Assembly (NCBI RefSeq): GCF_037975245.1 | Contig: NC_092574.1 | Coordinates: forward strand, 3,815,001-3,879,000 | Direction of reading: 5' to 3' | From: Apostichopus japonicus | Lineage: Eukaryota; Echinodermata; Holothuroidea; Aspidochirotida; Stichopodidae | Length of the DNA: 64,000 nt | Part shown: positions 13,007 through 26,640 of the stretch, in pieces | How positions within the stretch are numbered: position 1 is the first letter of the stretch | Layout: each line of letters opens with the position of its first letter | The notes under the pieces: model-generated | What the model saw: the letters and a program-made list of their open reading frames with translations, nothing else | The model's database searches: none | What the model was told of the DNA's origin: nothing | Program-made: the position numbers and the translations under genes

Positions 13007-16000
13007 CCGCACGTTCGATTGATCGGTACCGCATTATCGATTGATCGGTACCGCACATTCGATTGATCGGTACCGAACATTCGATAAATCGGTTACGCAA
13101 ATAAGATTGATCGGTACCGCAAATTCGATTGATCGATACCGCACAATCGATTGATCGGTACCGCACGTTCGATTAATCGGTACCGCACATTCGATTGATC
13201 GGTACCGAACATTAGATAAATATGTTACGCAACATTCGATAGATCGGTAGCGCACATTCGATTGATCTGTTCCGCACATTCGATTGATCGGTACGGCACA
13301 TTCCATTTATCGGTACCGCTCATTCGATTTATCGGTACCGTACATTCGATTGATCGGTACCGCACAATCGATTGATCGGTACCGCACATTCGATTTATCG
13401 ATACCGCACATTCGATTGATCGGTACCGCACAATCGATTGATCGGTACCGAACATTCGATTTATCGGTACCGCACATTCGATTGATCGGTACCGCAAATT
13501 CGATTGATCGATACCGCACGTTCGATTGATCGGTACCGCATTATCGATTGATCGATACCGCACATTCGATTGATCGGTACCGAACATTCGATAAATCGGT
13601 TACGCAACATTCGATAGATCGGTACCGCACATTCGATTGATCGGTTCCGCACATTCGATTGATCGGCAACGCACATTCGATTAATCGGTACCGCACATTC
13701 GATTGATCGGCACCGCACATTCGATTGATCGGCACCGCACATTCGATAAATCGTTACGGCAGATTCGATTGATCGGTACAGCACATTCGATTTATCGGTA
13801 CCGCACATTCGATTGATCGGTACCGCACATTCCATTGTTTGGTACCGCACATTCGATTTATCGGTACCGCACATTCGATTGATCTGTTCCGCACATTCGA
13901 TTGATCGGCACCGCACATTCGATTGATCGGCACCGCACGTTCGATAAATCGGTACGGCACATTCGATTGATCGGTACAGCACATTCGATTTATCGGTACC
14001 GCAAATTCGATTTATCGGTACCGCACATTCGATTGATCGGTACCGCACATTCGATTTATCGGACCGCACATTCGATTAATCCTCACCGCAAATTCGATTT
14101 ATCGGCACCGAACATTCGATTTATCGGCAACGCACATTCGATTAATCGGTACCGCACATTCGATTGATCGGCAACGCACATTCGATTGATCGGCACCGCA
14201 CATTCGATGGATCGGTACGGCACATTCGATTGATCGGTACCGCACATTCCATTGTTCGGTACCGCACAATATATTTATCGGTTCCGCACTTTCGATTTAT
14301 CGGCACCGCATATTCGATTGATCCTCACCGCAAATTCGATTTATCGGCACCGCACATTCGATTGATCGGTACCGCACATTCGATTGATCGGTACCACACA
14401 TTCGATTTATCGGCAACGCACATTTGATTTATCGGTACCGCATATTCGATTGATCGATACCGCACATTCGATTTATCGGTACCGCACATTCGATTGATCC
14501 TCACCGCCAATTCGATTTATCGGCACCGCACATTCGATTGATCGGTATCGCACATTCGATTGATCGGCACCGCACAATCGATTGATCGGCACCGCACATT
14601 CGATTGATCGTTACCGCACATGCGATTTATCGGTACCGCACATTCCATTTATCGGCAACGCACATTCGATTAATCGGTACAACACATTCGATTGATCGGT
14701 ACCGCACATTCGATTGATCGGCACCGCACATTCGATTTATCGGTACCGCACATTCGATTTATCGGTACCGCACATTCGATTTATCGTTATCGCACATTCG
14801 ATTAATCGGTACCGCACATTCGATTTATCGGTACCGCACATTCGATTGATCGGCACCGCACTTTCGATTGATCGGCACCGCACATTCGATTGATCGTTAC
14901 CGCACATTCGATTAATGGGTACCGCACATTCCATTTATCGGTACCGCACATTCGATTGATCGGCACCGCACATTCGATTGTTCGGTACCGCACATTCGAT
15001 TTATCGGCAACGCACATTCGATTGATCGGTACCGCACATTCGATTTATAGGTACCGCACATTCGATTGATCGATAAGGCACATTCGATTTTTCGGTACCG
15101 CACATTCGATTTATCGGACCGCACATTCGATTGATCCTCACCGTAAATTCGATTTATCGGCACCGCACATTCGATTGATCGGTACCGCACATTCGATTGA
15201 TCGGTACCGCACATTCGATTGATCGGTACCGCACATTCGATTGATCGTTACCGGACATTCGATTAATCGGTACCGAACATTCGATTTATCGGCAACGCAC
15301 ATTCGATTAATCGGTACCGCACATTCAATTGATCGGCACCGCACATTCGATTGATCGTCACCGCTCATTCGATTGATCGGTACCGCAAATTCGATTGATC
15401 GGTACCGCACATTCGATTGATCGATACCGCACATTCGATTGATCGGTACCGCACAATCGATTGATCGGTACCGCACATTCGATTGATTGGTACCGAACAT
15501 TCGATAAATCGGTTACGCAACATTCGATAGATCGGTACCGCACATTCGATTGATCGGTTCCGCACATTCGATTGATCGTCACCGCACATTCGATTGATCG
15601 GCAACGCACGTTCGATAAATCGGTACGGCACATTCGATTGATCGGTACAGCACATTCGATTTATCGGTACCGCAAATTCGATTTATCGGTACCGCACATT
15701 CGATTGATCGGTACCGCACATTCCATTGTTCTGTACCGCACAATCGATTTATCGGTTCCGCACTTTCGATTTATCGGCACCGCATATTCGATTGATCCTC
15801 ACCGCAAATTCGATTTATCGGTACCGCACATTCGATTGATCGGTACCGCACATTCGATTGATCGTTACCGCACATTCGATTAATCGGTACCGCACATTCG
15901 ATTGATCGGTACCGCACATTCGATTGATCGGCACCGCACATTCGATTGATCGTTACCGCACATTCGATTAATCGGTACCGAACATTCGATTTATCGGCAA

Positions 16001-18789
16001 CGCACATTCGATTAATCGGTACCGCACATTCGATTGATCGGCACCGCACATTCGATGGATCGGTACGGCACATTCGATTGATCGGTTACGCACATTTGAT
16101 TGATCGGTACCGCAAATTCGATTTATCGGTACCGCTCATTCGATTGATCGGTACCGCACATTCCCTTGTTCGGTACCGCACAATCGATTTATCGGTTCCG
16201 CACTTTCGATTTATCGGCAACGCATATTCGATTGATCCTGACCGCAAATTCGATTGATCGGTACCGCAAATTCGATGGATCGGTACCGCACATTCGATTG
16301 ATCGATACCGCACGTTCGATTGATCGGTACCGCATTATCGATTGATCGGTACCGCACATTCGATTGATCGGTACCGAAAATTCGATAAATCGGTTACGCA
16401 AATAAGATTGATCGGTACCGCAAATTCGATTGATCGATACCGCACGTTCGATTGATCGGTACCGCATTATCGATTGATCGGTACCGCACATTCGATTAAT
16501 CGGTACCGCACATTCGATTGATCGGTACAGCACATTCGATTTATCGTTACCGCACATTCGATTGATCGGTACCGCACATTCCCTTGTTCGGTACCGCACA
16601 ATCGATTTATCGGTTCCGCACATTCGATTTATCGGCAACGCATATTCGATTGATCCTGACCGCAAATTCGATTCATCGGTACCGCACATTCGATTGATCG
16701 GTACCGCACATTCGATTGATCGGTACCGTACATTCCATTTATCGGTAACGCACATGCGATTGATCGGCACCGCACATTCGATTGATCGTTACCGCACATT
16801 CGATTAATCGGTACCGCACATTCCATTTATCGGCAACGCACATTCGATTAATCGGTACCGCACATTCGATTGATCGTACCGTACATTCGATTGTTCGGTA
16901 CCGCATATTCGATTGATCGGTACCGAAAATTCGATAAATCGGTTACGGAACATTCGATTGATCGATACCGCACGTTCGATTGATCGGTACCGCATTATCG
17001 ATTGATCGGTACCGCACATTCGATTGATCGGTACCGAACATTCGATAAATCGGTTACGCAAATAAGATTGATCGGTACCGCAAATTCGATTGATCGATAC
17101 CGCACGTTCGATTGATCGGTACCGCATTATCGATTGATCGGTACCGCACATTCGATTGATCGGTACCGAACATTCGATAAATCTGTTACGCAACATTCGA
17201 TAAATATGTACCGCACATTCGATTGATCGGTTCCGCACATTCGATTGATCGGTACGGCACATTCCATTTATCGGTACCGCTCATTCGATTGATCGGTTCC
17301 GCACATTCGATTGATCGATACCGCACGTTCGATTGATCGGTACCGCATTATCGATTGACGGTACCGCACATTCGATTAATCGGTACCGCACATTCCATTT
17401 ATCGGCAACGCACATTCGATTAATCGGTACCGCACATTCGATTGATCGGTACAGCACATTCGATTTATCGTTACCGCACATTCGATTAATCGGTACCGCA
17501 CATTCGATTTATCGGCAACGCACATTCGATTAATCGGTACCGCACATTCGATTGATCGGTACCGAACATTCGATAAATCGGTTACGCAACATTCGATTGA
17601 TCGATACCGCACGTTCGATTGATCGGTACCGCATTATCGATTGATCGGTACCGCACATTCCATTGATCGGTACCGAACATTCGATAAATCGGTTACGCAA
17701 ATAAGATTGATCGGTACCGCAAATTCGATTGATCGATACCGCACGTTCGATTGATCGGTACCGCATTATCGATTGATCGGTACCGCACATTCGATTGATC
17801 GGTACCGAACATTCGATAAATCTGTTACGCAACATTCGATAATTAGGTACCGCACATTCGATTGATCGGTTCCGCACATTCGATTGATCGGTACGACACA
17901 TTCCATTTATCGGTACCGCTCATTCGATTTATCGGTACCGCACATTCGATTAATCGGTACCGCACATTCGATTGATCGATACCGCATATTCGATAGATCT
18001 GTACCGCGCCTTCCATTGATTGGCATCGAACATTCGATTAATCGGTTACGCAACATTCGATTGATCGATACCGCACATTCGATTGATCGGTACCGCACAT
18101 TCGATTGATCGGTACAGCACATTCGATTTATCGTTACCGCACATTCGATTGATCGGTACCGCACATTCGATTGATCGGTACCGCATTATCGATTGATCGG
18201 TACCGCACATTCGATTGATCGGTACCGAACATTCGATAAATCGGTTACGCAAATAAGATTGATCGGTACCGCAAATTCGATTGATCGGTACCGCACGTTC
18301 GATTGATCGGTACCGCATTATCGATTGATCGGTACCGCAAATTCGATAGATCGGTACCGCACATTCGATTGATCGATACCGCACGTTCGATTGATCGGTA
18401 CCGCATTATCAATTGATCGGTACCGCACATTCCATTGATCGGTACCGAACATTCGATAAATCGGTTACGCAAATAAGATTGATCGGTACCGCAAATTCGA
18501 TTGATCGATACCGCACATTCGATTTATCGGCAACGCACATTCGATTAATCGGTACCGCACATTCGATTGATCGGTACCGAACATTCGATAAATCGGTTAC
18601 GCAACATTCGATTGATCGATACCGCACGTTCGATTGATCGGCACCGCATTATCGATTGATCGGTACCGCACATTCCATTGATCGGTACCGAACATTCGAT
18701 AAATCGGTTACGCATATTCGATAGATCTGTACCGCGCCTTCCATTGATTGGCATCGAACATTCGATTAATCGGTTACGCAACATTCGAT
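13007..18789. repeat. Mosaic monomer segment, older-looking
   Basis: There is no gene and no long clean HOR here. Variant strings recur imperfectly. The GATAAATCGGTACGGCAC and GGTACAGCACATTCG pair is at about 13940 and 15620. The GGTTCCGCACTTTCG, CATATTCGATTGATCC string is at about 14280, 15760 and 16200. A segment with TTCCCTTGTTCGG recurs at 16161 and 16579, an offset of 418 bp (19 monomers). About 16960-17300 recurs at 17599-17940, an offset of 639 bp (29 monomers plus 1). One-base deletions are visible near 16877 and 17356. BglII landmarks lie at 17995 and 18723. Confidence 0.8.
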
Positions 18790-19649
18790 TGATCGATACC
18801 GCACATTCGATTGATCGATACCGCACAATCGATTGATCGTTACCGCTCATTCGATTGATCGGTACCGCAAATTCGATTGATCGGTACCGCCCATTCGATT
18901 GATCGATACCGCACGTTCGATTTATCGGTACCGCATTATCGATTGATCGGTACCGCACAATCGATTGATCGGTACCGAACATTCGATAAATCGGTTACGC
19001 AAATAAGACTGATCGGTGCCGCAAATTCGATTGATCGATACCGCACGTTCGATTGATCGGTACCGCATTATCGATTGATCGGTACCGCACATTCGATTGA
19101 TCGGTACCGAACATTCGATAAATCGGTTACGCAACATTCGATAGATCGGTAGCGCACATTCGATTTATCGGTACCGCACATTAGATTTATCGTTACCGCA
19201 CATTCGATTAATCGATACCGCACATTCGTGTTATCGGCAACGCACATTCGATTAATCGGTACCGCACATTCGATTGATCGATACCGCACATTCGAATTAT
19301 CGGTACCGCACATTCGATTGATCGGTACCGAACATTCGATAAATCGGTTACGCAACATTCGATTGATCGATACCGCTCGTTCGATTGATCGGTACCGCAT
19401 TATCAATTGATCGATACCGCACGTTCGATTGATCGGTACCGAACATTCGATAAATCGGTTACGCAAATAAGATTGATCGGTACCGCAAATTCGATTGATC
19501 GATACCGCACGTTCGATTGATCGGTACCGGATTATCGATTGATCGGTACCGCACATTCGATAAATCGGTACGGCACATTCCATTTATCGGTACCGCACGT
19601 TCGATTGATCGGTACCGCATTATCGATTGATCGGTACCGCACATTCGAT
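18790..19649. repeat. 860-bp tandem duplication, copy 1
   Basis: The variant pattern is repeated at offset 860 (19650 onward). After about 19440 the same variants continue at offset 992, because copy 2 has an extra 132 bp (six monomers). A diagnostic shared string is ACATTCGTGTTATCGG at about 19225 and 20085. Part of this block (about 18710-19340, with BglII landmark 18723) also reappears at 28541-29171, offset 9831. Confidence 0.8.
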
Positions 19650-20597
19650 TGATCGGTACCACACATTCGATTGATCGATACCGCACATTCGATTGATCGG
19701 TACCGCTCATTCGATTGATCGGTACCGCAAATTCGATTGATCGGTACCGCACATTCGATTGATCGATACCGCACGTTCGATTGATCGGTACCGCATTATC
19801 GATTGATCGGTACCGCACAATCGATTGATCGGTACCGAACATTCGATAAATCGGTTACGCAAATAAGACTGATCGGTGCCGCAAATTCGATTGATCGATA
19901 CCGCACGTTCGATTGATCGGTACCGCATTATCGATTGATCGGTACCGCACATTCGATTGATCGGTACCGAACATTCGATAAATCGGTTACGCAACATTCG
20001 ATAGATCGGTAGCGCACATTCGATTTATCGGTACCGCACATTAGATTTATCGTTACCGCACATTCGATTAATCGATACCGCACATTCGTGTTATCGGCAA
20101 CGCACATTCGATTAATCGGTACCGCACATTCGATTGATCGATACCGCACATTCGAATTATCGGTACCGCACATTCGATTGATCGGTACCGAACATTCGAT
20201 AAATCGGTTACGCAACATTCGATTGATCGATACCGCACGTTCGATTGATCGGTACCGCAAATTCGATTGATCGATACCGCACGTTCGATTGATCGGTACC
20301 GCATTATCGATTGATCGGTACCGCAAATTCGATAGATCGGTACCGCACATTCGATTGATCGATACCGCACGTTCGATTGATCGGTACCGCATTATCAATT
20401 GATCGGTACCGCACATTCGATTGATCGGTACCGAACATTCGATAAATCGGTTACGCAAATAAGATTGATCGGTACCGCAAATTCGATTGATCGATACCGC
20501 ACGTTCGATTGATCGGTACCGGATTATCGATTGATCGGTACCGCACATTCGATAAATCGGTACGGCACATTCCATTTATCGGTACCGCTCATTCGAT
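19650..20597. repeat. 860-bp tandem duplication, copy 2
   Basis: This is the second copy, carrying six additional monomers near 20300-20430 relative to copy 1. It overlaps the left end of the larger 2271-bp duplication, so the same variants appear again near 22070-22870. Confidence 0.78.
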
Positions 20598-22069
20598 TTA
20601 TCGGTACCGCACATTCGATTGATCGATACCGCACATTCGATTTATCGGTACCGCACATTCGATTGATCGATACCGCATATTCGATAGATCTGTACCGCGC
20701 CTTCGATTGATTGGCATCGAACAGTCGATTAATCGGTTACGCAACATTCGATTGATCGATACCGCACATTCGATTGATCGATACCGCACATTCGATTGAT
20801 CGTTACCGCTCATTCGATTGATCGGTACCGCATTATCGATTGATCGGTACCGCACAATCGATTGATCGGTACCGAACATTCGATAAATCGGTTACGCAAA
20901 TAAGATTGATCGGTGCCGCAAATTCGATTGATCGATACCGCACGTTCGATTGATCGGTACCGCATTATCGATTGATCGGTACCGCACATTCGATTGATCG
21001 GTACCGCACATTCGATAAATCGGTTACGCAACATTCGATAGATCGGTAGCGCACATTCGATTTATCGGTACCGCACATTCGATTGATCGATACCGCACAT
21101 TCGATTGATCGTTACCGCTCATTCGATTGATCGGTACCGCAAATTCGATTGATCGGTACCGCACATTCGATTGATCGATACCGCACGTTCGATTGATCGG
21201 TACCGCATTATCGATTGATCGGTACCGCACAATCGATTGATCGGTACCGAACATTCGATAAATCGGTTACGCAAATAAGATTGATCGGTGCCGCAGATTC
21301 GATTGATCGATACCGCACGTTCGATTGATCGGTACCGCATTATCGATTGATCGGTACCGCACATTCGATTGATCGGTACCGAAAATTCGATAAATCGGTT
21401 ACGCAACATTCGATAGATCGGTAGCGCACATTCGATTTATCGGTACCGCACATTCGATTGATCGATACCGCACATTCGATTTATAGGTACCGCACATTCG
21501 ATTGATCGGTACCGCACATTCGATTTATAAGTACCGCACATTCGATTGATCGATAAGGCACATTCCATTTATCGGTACCGCTCATTCGATTTATCGGTAC
21601 CGCAAATTCGATTTATCGGTACCGCACATTCGATTGATCGGTACCGCACATTCCATTGTTCGGTACCGCACAATCGATTTATCGGTTCCGCACTTTCGAT
21701 TTATCGGCACCGCATATTCGATTGATCCTCACCGCAAATTCGATTTATCGGCACCGCACATTCGATTGATCGGTACCGCACATTCGATTGATCGTTACCG
21801 CACATTCGATTAATCGGTACCGAACATTCGATTTATCGGCAACGCACATTCGATTAATCGGTACCGCACATTCGATTGATCGGCACCGCACATTCGATTT
21901 ATTGGCACCGCACATTCGATGGATCGGTACGGCACATTCGATTGATCGGTACCGCACATTCGATTTATCGGTACCGCAAATTCGATTTATCGGTACCGCA
22001 CATTCGATTGATCGGTACCGCACATTCCATTGTTCGGTACCGCACAATCGATTTATCGGTTCCGCATTA
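19799..22069. repeat. 2271-bp tandem duplication, copy 1
   Basis: This block is followed immediately by a near-identical copy at offset 2271. Matching landmarks include ACATTAGATTTATCG (20039 against 22310), the BglII block (20686 against 22957) and CATTCGTGTTATCGG. The conceptual translation of 20598-20879 is identical in both copies. The length is 103 monomers plus 5, consistent with several 23-bp monomers inside. Confidence 0.9.
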
Positions 22070-24340
22070 TCGATTGATCGGTACCGCACAATCGATTGAT
22101 CGGTACCGAACATTCGATTAATCGGTTACGCAAATAAGACTGATCGGTGCCGCAAATTCGATTGATCGATACCGCACGTTCGATTGATCGGTACCGCATT
22201 ATCGATTGATCGGTACCGCACATTCGATTGATCGGTACCGAACATTCGATAAATCGGTTACGCAACATTCGATAGATCGGTAGCGCACATTCGATTTATC
22301 GGTACCGCACATTAGATTTATCGTTACCGCACATTCGATTAATCGATACCGCACATTCGTGTTATCGGCAACGCACATTCGATTAATCGGTACCGCACAT
22401 TCGATTGATCGATACCGCACATTCGAATTATCGGTACCGCACATTCGATTGATCGGTACCGAACATTCGATAAATCGGTTACGCAACATTCGATTGATCG
22501 ATACCGCACGTTCGATTGATCGGTACCGCAAATTCGATTGATCGATACCGCACGTTCGATTGATCGGTACCTCATTATCGATTGATCGGTACCGCAAATT
22601 CGATAGATCGGTACCGCACATTCGATTGATCGATACCGCACGTTCGATTGATCGGTACCGCATTATCAATTGATCGGTACCGCACATTCGATTGATCGGT
22701 ACCGAACATTCGATAAATCGGTTACGCAAATAAGATTGATCGGTACCGCAAATTCGATTGATCGATACCGCACGTTCGATTGATCGGTACCGGATTATCG
22801 ATTGATCGGTACCGCACATTCGATAAATCGGTACGGCACATTCCATTTATCGGTACCGCTCATTCGATTTATCGGTACCGCACATTCGATTGATCGATAC
22901 CGCACATTCGATTTATCGGTACCGCACATTCGATTGATCGATACCGCATATTCGATAGATCTGTACCGCGCCTTCGATTGATTGGCATCGAACAGTCGAT
23001 TAATCGGTTACGCAACATTCGATTGATCGATACCGCACATTCGATTGATCGATACCGCACATTCGATTGATCGTTACCGCTCATTCGATTGATCGGTACC
23101 GCATTATCGATTGATCGGTACCGCACAATCGATTGATCGGTACCGAACATTCGATAAATCGGTTACGCAAATAAGATTGATCGGTGCCGCAAATTCGATT
23201 GATCGATACCGCACGTTCGATTGATCGGTACCGCATTATCGATTGATCGGTACCGCACATTCGATTGATCGGTACCGCACATTCGATAAATCGGTTACGC
23301 AACATTCGATAGATCGGTAGCGCACATTCGATTTATCGGTACCGCACATTCGATTGATCGATACCGCACATTCGATTGATCGTTACCGCTCATTCGATTG
23401 ATCGGTACCGCAAATTCGATTGATCGGTACCGCACATTCGATTGATCGATACCGCACGTTCGATTGATCGGTACCGCATTATCGATTGATCGGTACCGCA
23501 CAATCGATTGATCGGTACCGAACATTCGATAAATCGGTTACGCAAATAAGATTGATCGGTGCCGCAGATTCGATTGATCGATACCGCACGTTCGATTGAT
23601 CGGTACCGCATTATCGATTGATCGGTAACGCACATTCGATTGATCGGTACCGAAAATTCGATAAATCGGTTACGCAACATTCGATAGATCGGTAGCGCAC
23701 ATTCGATTTATCGGTACCGCACATTCGATTGATCGATACCGCACATTCGATTTATAGGTACCGCACATTCGATTGATCGGTACCGCACATTCGATTTATA
23801 AGTACCGCACATTCGATTGATCGATAAGGCACATTCCATTTATCGGTACCGCTCATTCGATTTATCGGTACCGCAAATTCGATTGATCGGTACCGCACAT
23901 TCGATTGATCGGTACCGCACATTCCATTGTTCGGTACCGCACAATCGATTTATCGGTTCCGCACTTTCGATTTATCGGCACCGCATATTCGATTGATCCT
24001 CACCGCAAATTCGATTTATCGGCACCGCACATTCGATTGATCGATACCGCACATTCGATTGATCGTTTCCGCACATTCGATTAATCGGTACCGAACATTC
24101 GATTTATCGGCAACGCACATTCGATTAATCGGTACCGCACATTCGATTGATCGGCACCGCACATTCGATTTATTGGCACCGCACATTCGATGGATCGGTA
24201 CGGCACATTCGATTGATCGGTACCGCACATTCGATTTATCGGTACCGCAAATTCGATTTATCGGTACCGCACATTCGATTGATCGGTACCGCACATTCCA
24301 TTGTTCGGTACCGCACAATCGATTTATCGGTTCCGCACTT
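22070..24340. repeat. 2271-bp tandem duplication, copy 2
   Basis: This is the second copy of 19799-22069. Differences from copy 1 include a C to A at 23628 (GGTACCGC to GGTAACGC), GATCGTTTCCGC at about 24061 against GATCGTTACCGC at about 21790, and GTACCTCATT near 22569. The first two are also present in the later 1607-bp copy at 25112-26640, which orders the events. Confidence 0.9.
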
Positions 24341-25111
24341 TCGATTTATGGGCACAGCATATTCGATTGATCCTCACCGCAAATTCGATTTATCGGCACC
24401 GCACATTCGATTGATCGGTACCGCACATTCGATTGATCGGTACCGCACATTCGATTTATCGGCAACGCACATTCGATTTATCGGTACCGCACATTCGATT
24501 GATCGATACCGCACATTCGATTTATCGGTACCGCATATTCGATTGATCCTCACTGCAAATTCGATTTATCGGCACCGCACATTCGGTTGATCGGTACCGC
24601 ACATTCGATTGATCGGCACCGCACAATCGATTGATCGGCACCGCACTTCGATTGATCGTTACCGCACATTCGATTAATCGGTACCGCACATTCCATTTAT
24701 CGGCAACGCACATTCGATTAATCGGTACCGCACATTCGATTGATCGGTACCGCACATTCGATTGTTCGGTACCGCATATTCGATTGATCGGTACCGAACA
24801 TTCGATAAATCGGTTACGGAACATTCGATTGATCGATACCGCACATTCGATTGATCGGTACCGCACAATCGATTGATCGGTACCGCACATTCGATTGATC
24901 GTCACCGCTCATTCGATTGATCGGTACCGCACATTCGATTGATCGGTACCGAACATTCGATAAATCGGTTACGCAAATAAGATTGATCGGTACCGCAAAT
25001 TTGATTGATCGATACCGCACGTTCGATTGATCGGTACCGCATTATCGATTGATCGGTACCGCAAATTCGATAGATCGGTACCGCACATTCGATTGATCGA
25101 TACCGCACGTT
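23505..25111. repeat. 1607-bp tandem duplication, copy 1
   Basis: This block is repeated immediately at offset 1607 (73 monomers plus 1). It overlaps the right half of the 2271-bp copy 2. Open frames at 24059-24370, 24147-24590, 24522-24905 and 24631-24876 translate identically to those 1607 bp downstream, so the copies are almost unchanged. Confidence 0.9.
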
Positions 25112-26640
25112 CGATTGATCGGTACCGAACATTCGATAAATCGGTTACGCAAATAAGATTGATCGGTGCCGCAGATTCGATTGATCGATACCGCACGTTC
25201 GATTGATCGGTACCGCATTATCGATTGATCGGTAACGCACATTCGATTGATCGGTACCGAAAATTCGATAAATCGGTTACGCAACATTCGATAGATCGGT
25301 AGCGCACATTCGATTTATCGGTACCGCACATTCGATTGATCGATACCGCACATTCGATTTATAGGTACCGCACATTCGATTGATCGGTACCGCACATTCG
25401 ATTTATAAGTACCGCACATTCGATTGATCGATAAGGCACATTCCATTTATCGGTACCGCTCATTCGATTTATCGGTACCGCAAATTCGATTGATCGGTAC
25501 CGCACATTCGATTGATCGGTACCGCACATTCCATTGTTCGGTACCGCACAATCGATTTATCGGTTCCGCACTTTCGATTTATCGGCACCGCATATTCGAT
25601 TGATCCTCACCGCAAATTCGATTTATCGGCACCGCACATTCGATTGATCGATACCGCACATTCGATTGATCGTTTCCGCACATTCGATTAATCGGTACCG
25701 AACATTCGATTTATCGGCAACGCACATTCGATTAATCGGTACCGCACATTCGATTGATCGGCACCGCACATTCGATTTATTGGCACCGCACATTCGATGG
25801 ATCGGTACGGCACATTCGATTGATCGGTACCGCACATTCGATTTATCGGTACCGCAAATTCGATTTATCGGTACCGCACATTCGATTGATCGGTACCGCA
25901 CATTCCATTGTTCGGTACCGCACAATCGATTTATCGGTTCCGCACTTTCGATTTATGGGCACAGCATATTCGATTGATCCTCACCGCAAATTCGATTTAT
26001 CGGCACCGCACATTCGATTGATCGGTACCGCACATTCGATTGATCGGTACCGCACATTCGATTTATCGGCAACGCACATTCGATTTATCGGTACCGCACA
26101 TTCGATTGATCGATACCGCACATTCGATTTATCGGTACCGCATATTCGATTGATCCTCACTGCAAATTCGATTTATCGGCACCGCACATTCGGTTGATCG
26201 GTACCGCACATTCGATTGATCGGCACCGCACAATCGATTGATCGGCACCGCACTTCGATTGATCGTTACCGCACATTCGATTAATCGGTACCGCACATTC
26301 CATTTATCGGCAACGCACATTCGATTAATCGGTACCGCACATTCGATTGATCGGTACCGCACATTCGATTGTTCGGTACCGCATATTCGATTGATCGGTA
26401 CCGAACATTCGATAAATCGGTTACGGAACATTCGATTGATCGATACCGCACATTCGATTGATCGGTACCGCACAATCGATTGATCGGTACCGCACATTCG
26501 ATTGATCGTCACCGCTCATTCGATTGATCGGTACCGCACATTCGATTGATCGGTACCGAACATTCGATAAATCGGTTACGCAAATAAGATTGATCGGTAC
26601 CGCAAATTTGATTGATCGATACCGCACGTTCGATTGATCG
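25112..26640. repeat. 1607-bp tandem duplication, copy 2
   Basis: This is the second copy of 23505-25111 and shares its derived bases, including A at 25235 (equivalent to 23628). The match stops near 26640, where copy 2 reads GATCGATACCGAATAATCG and copy 1 reads GATCGGTACCGCATTATCG. Confidence 0.9.

Noticed and set aside
12448-13080. Minus-strand open frame of 210 codons, and others of 150-215 codons (for example 19928-20575, 13461-14069, 62959-63570)
   Set aside because: These are the same satellite translation, with overlapping equivalents in all frames and on both strands.
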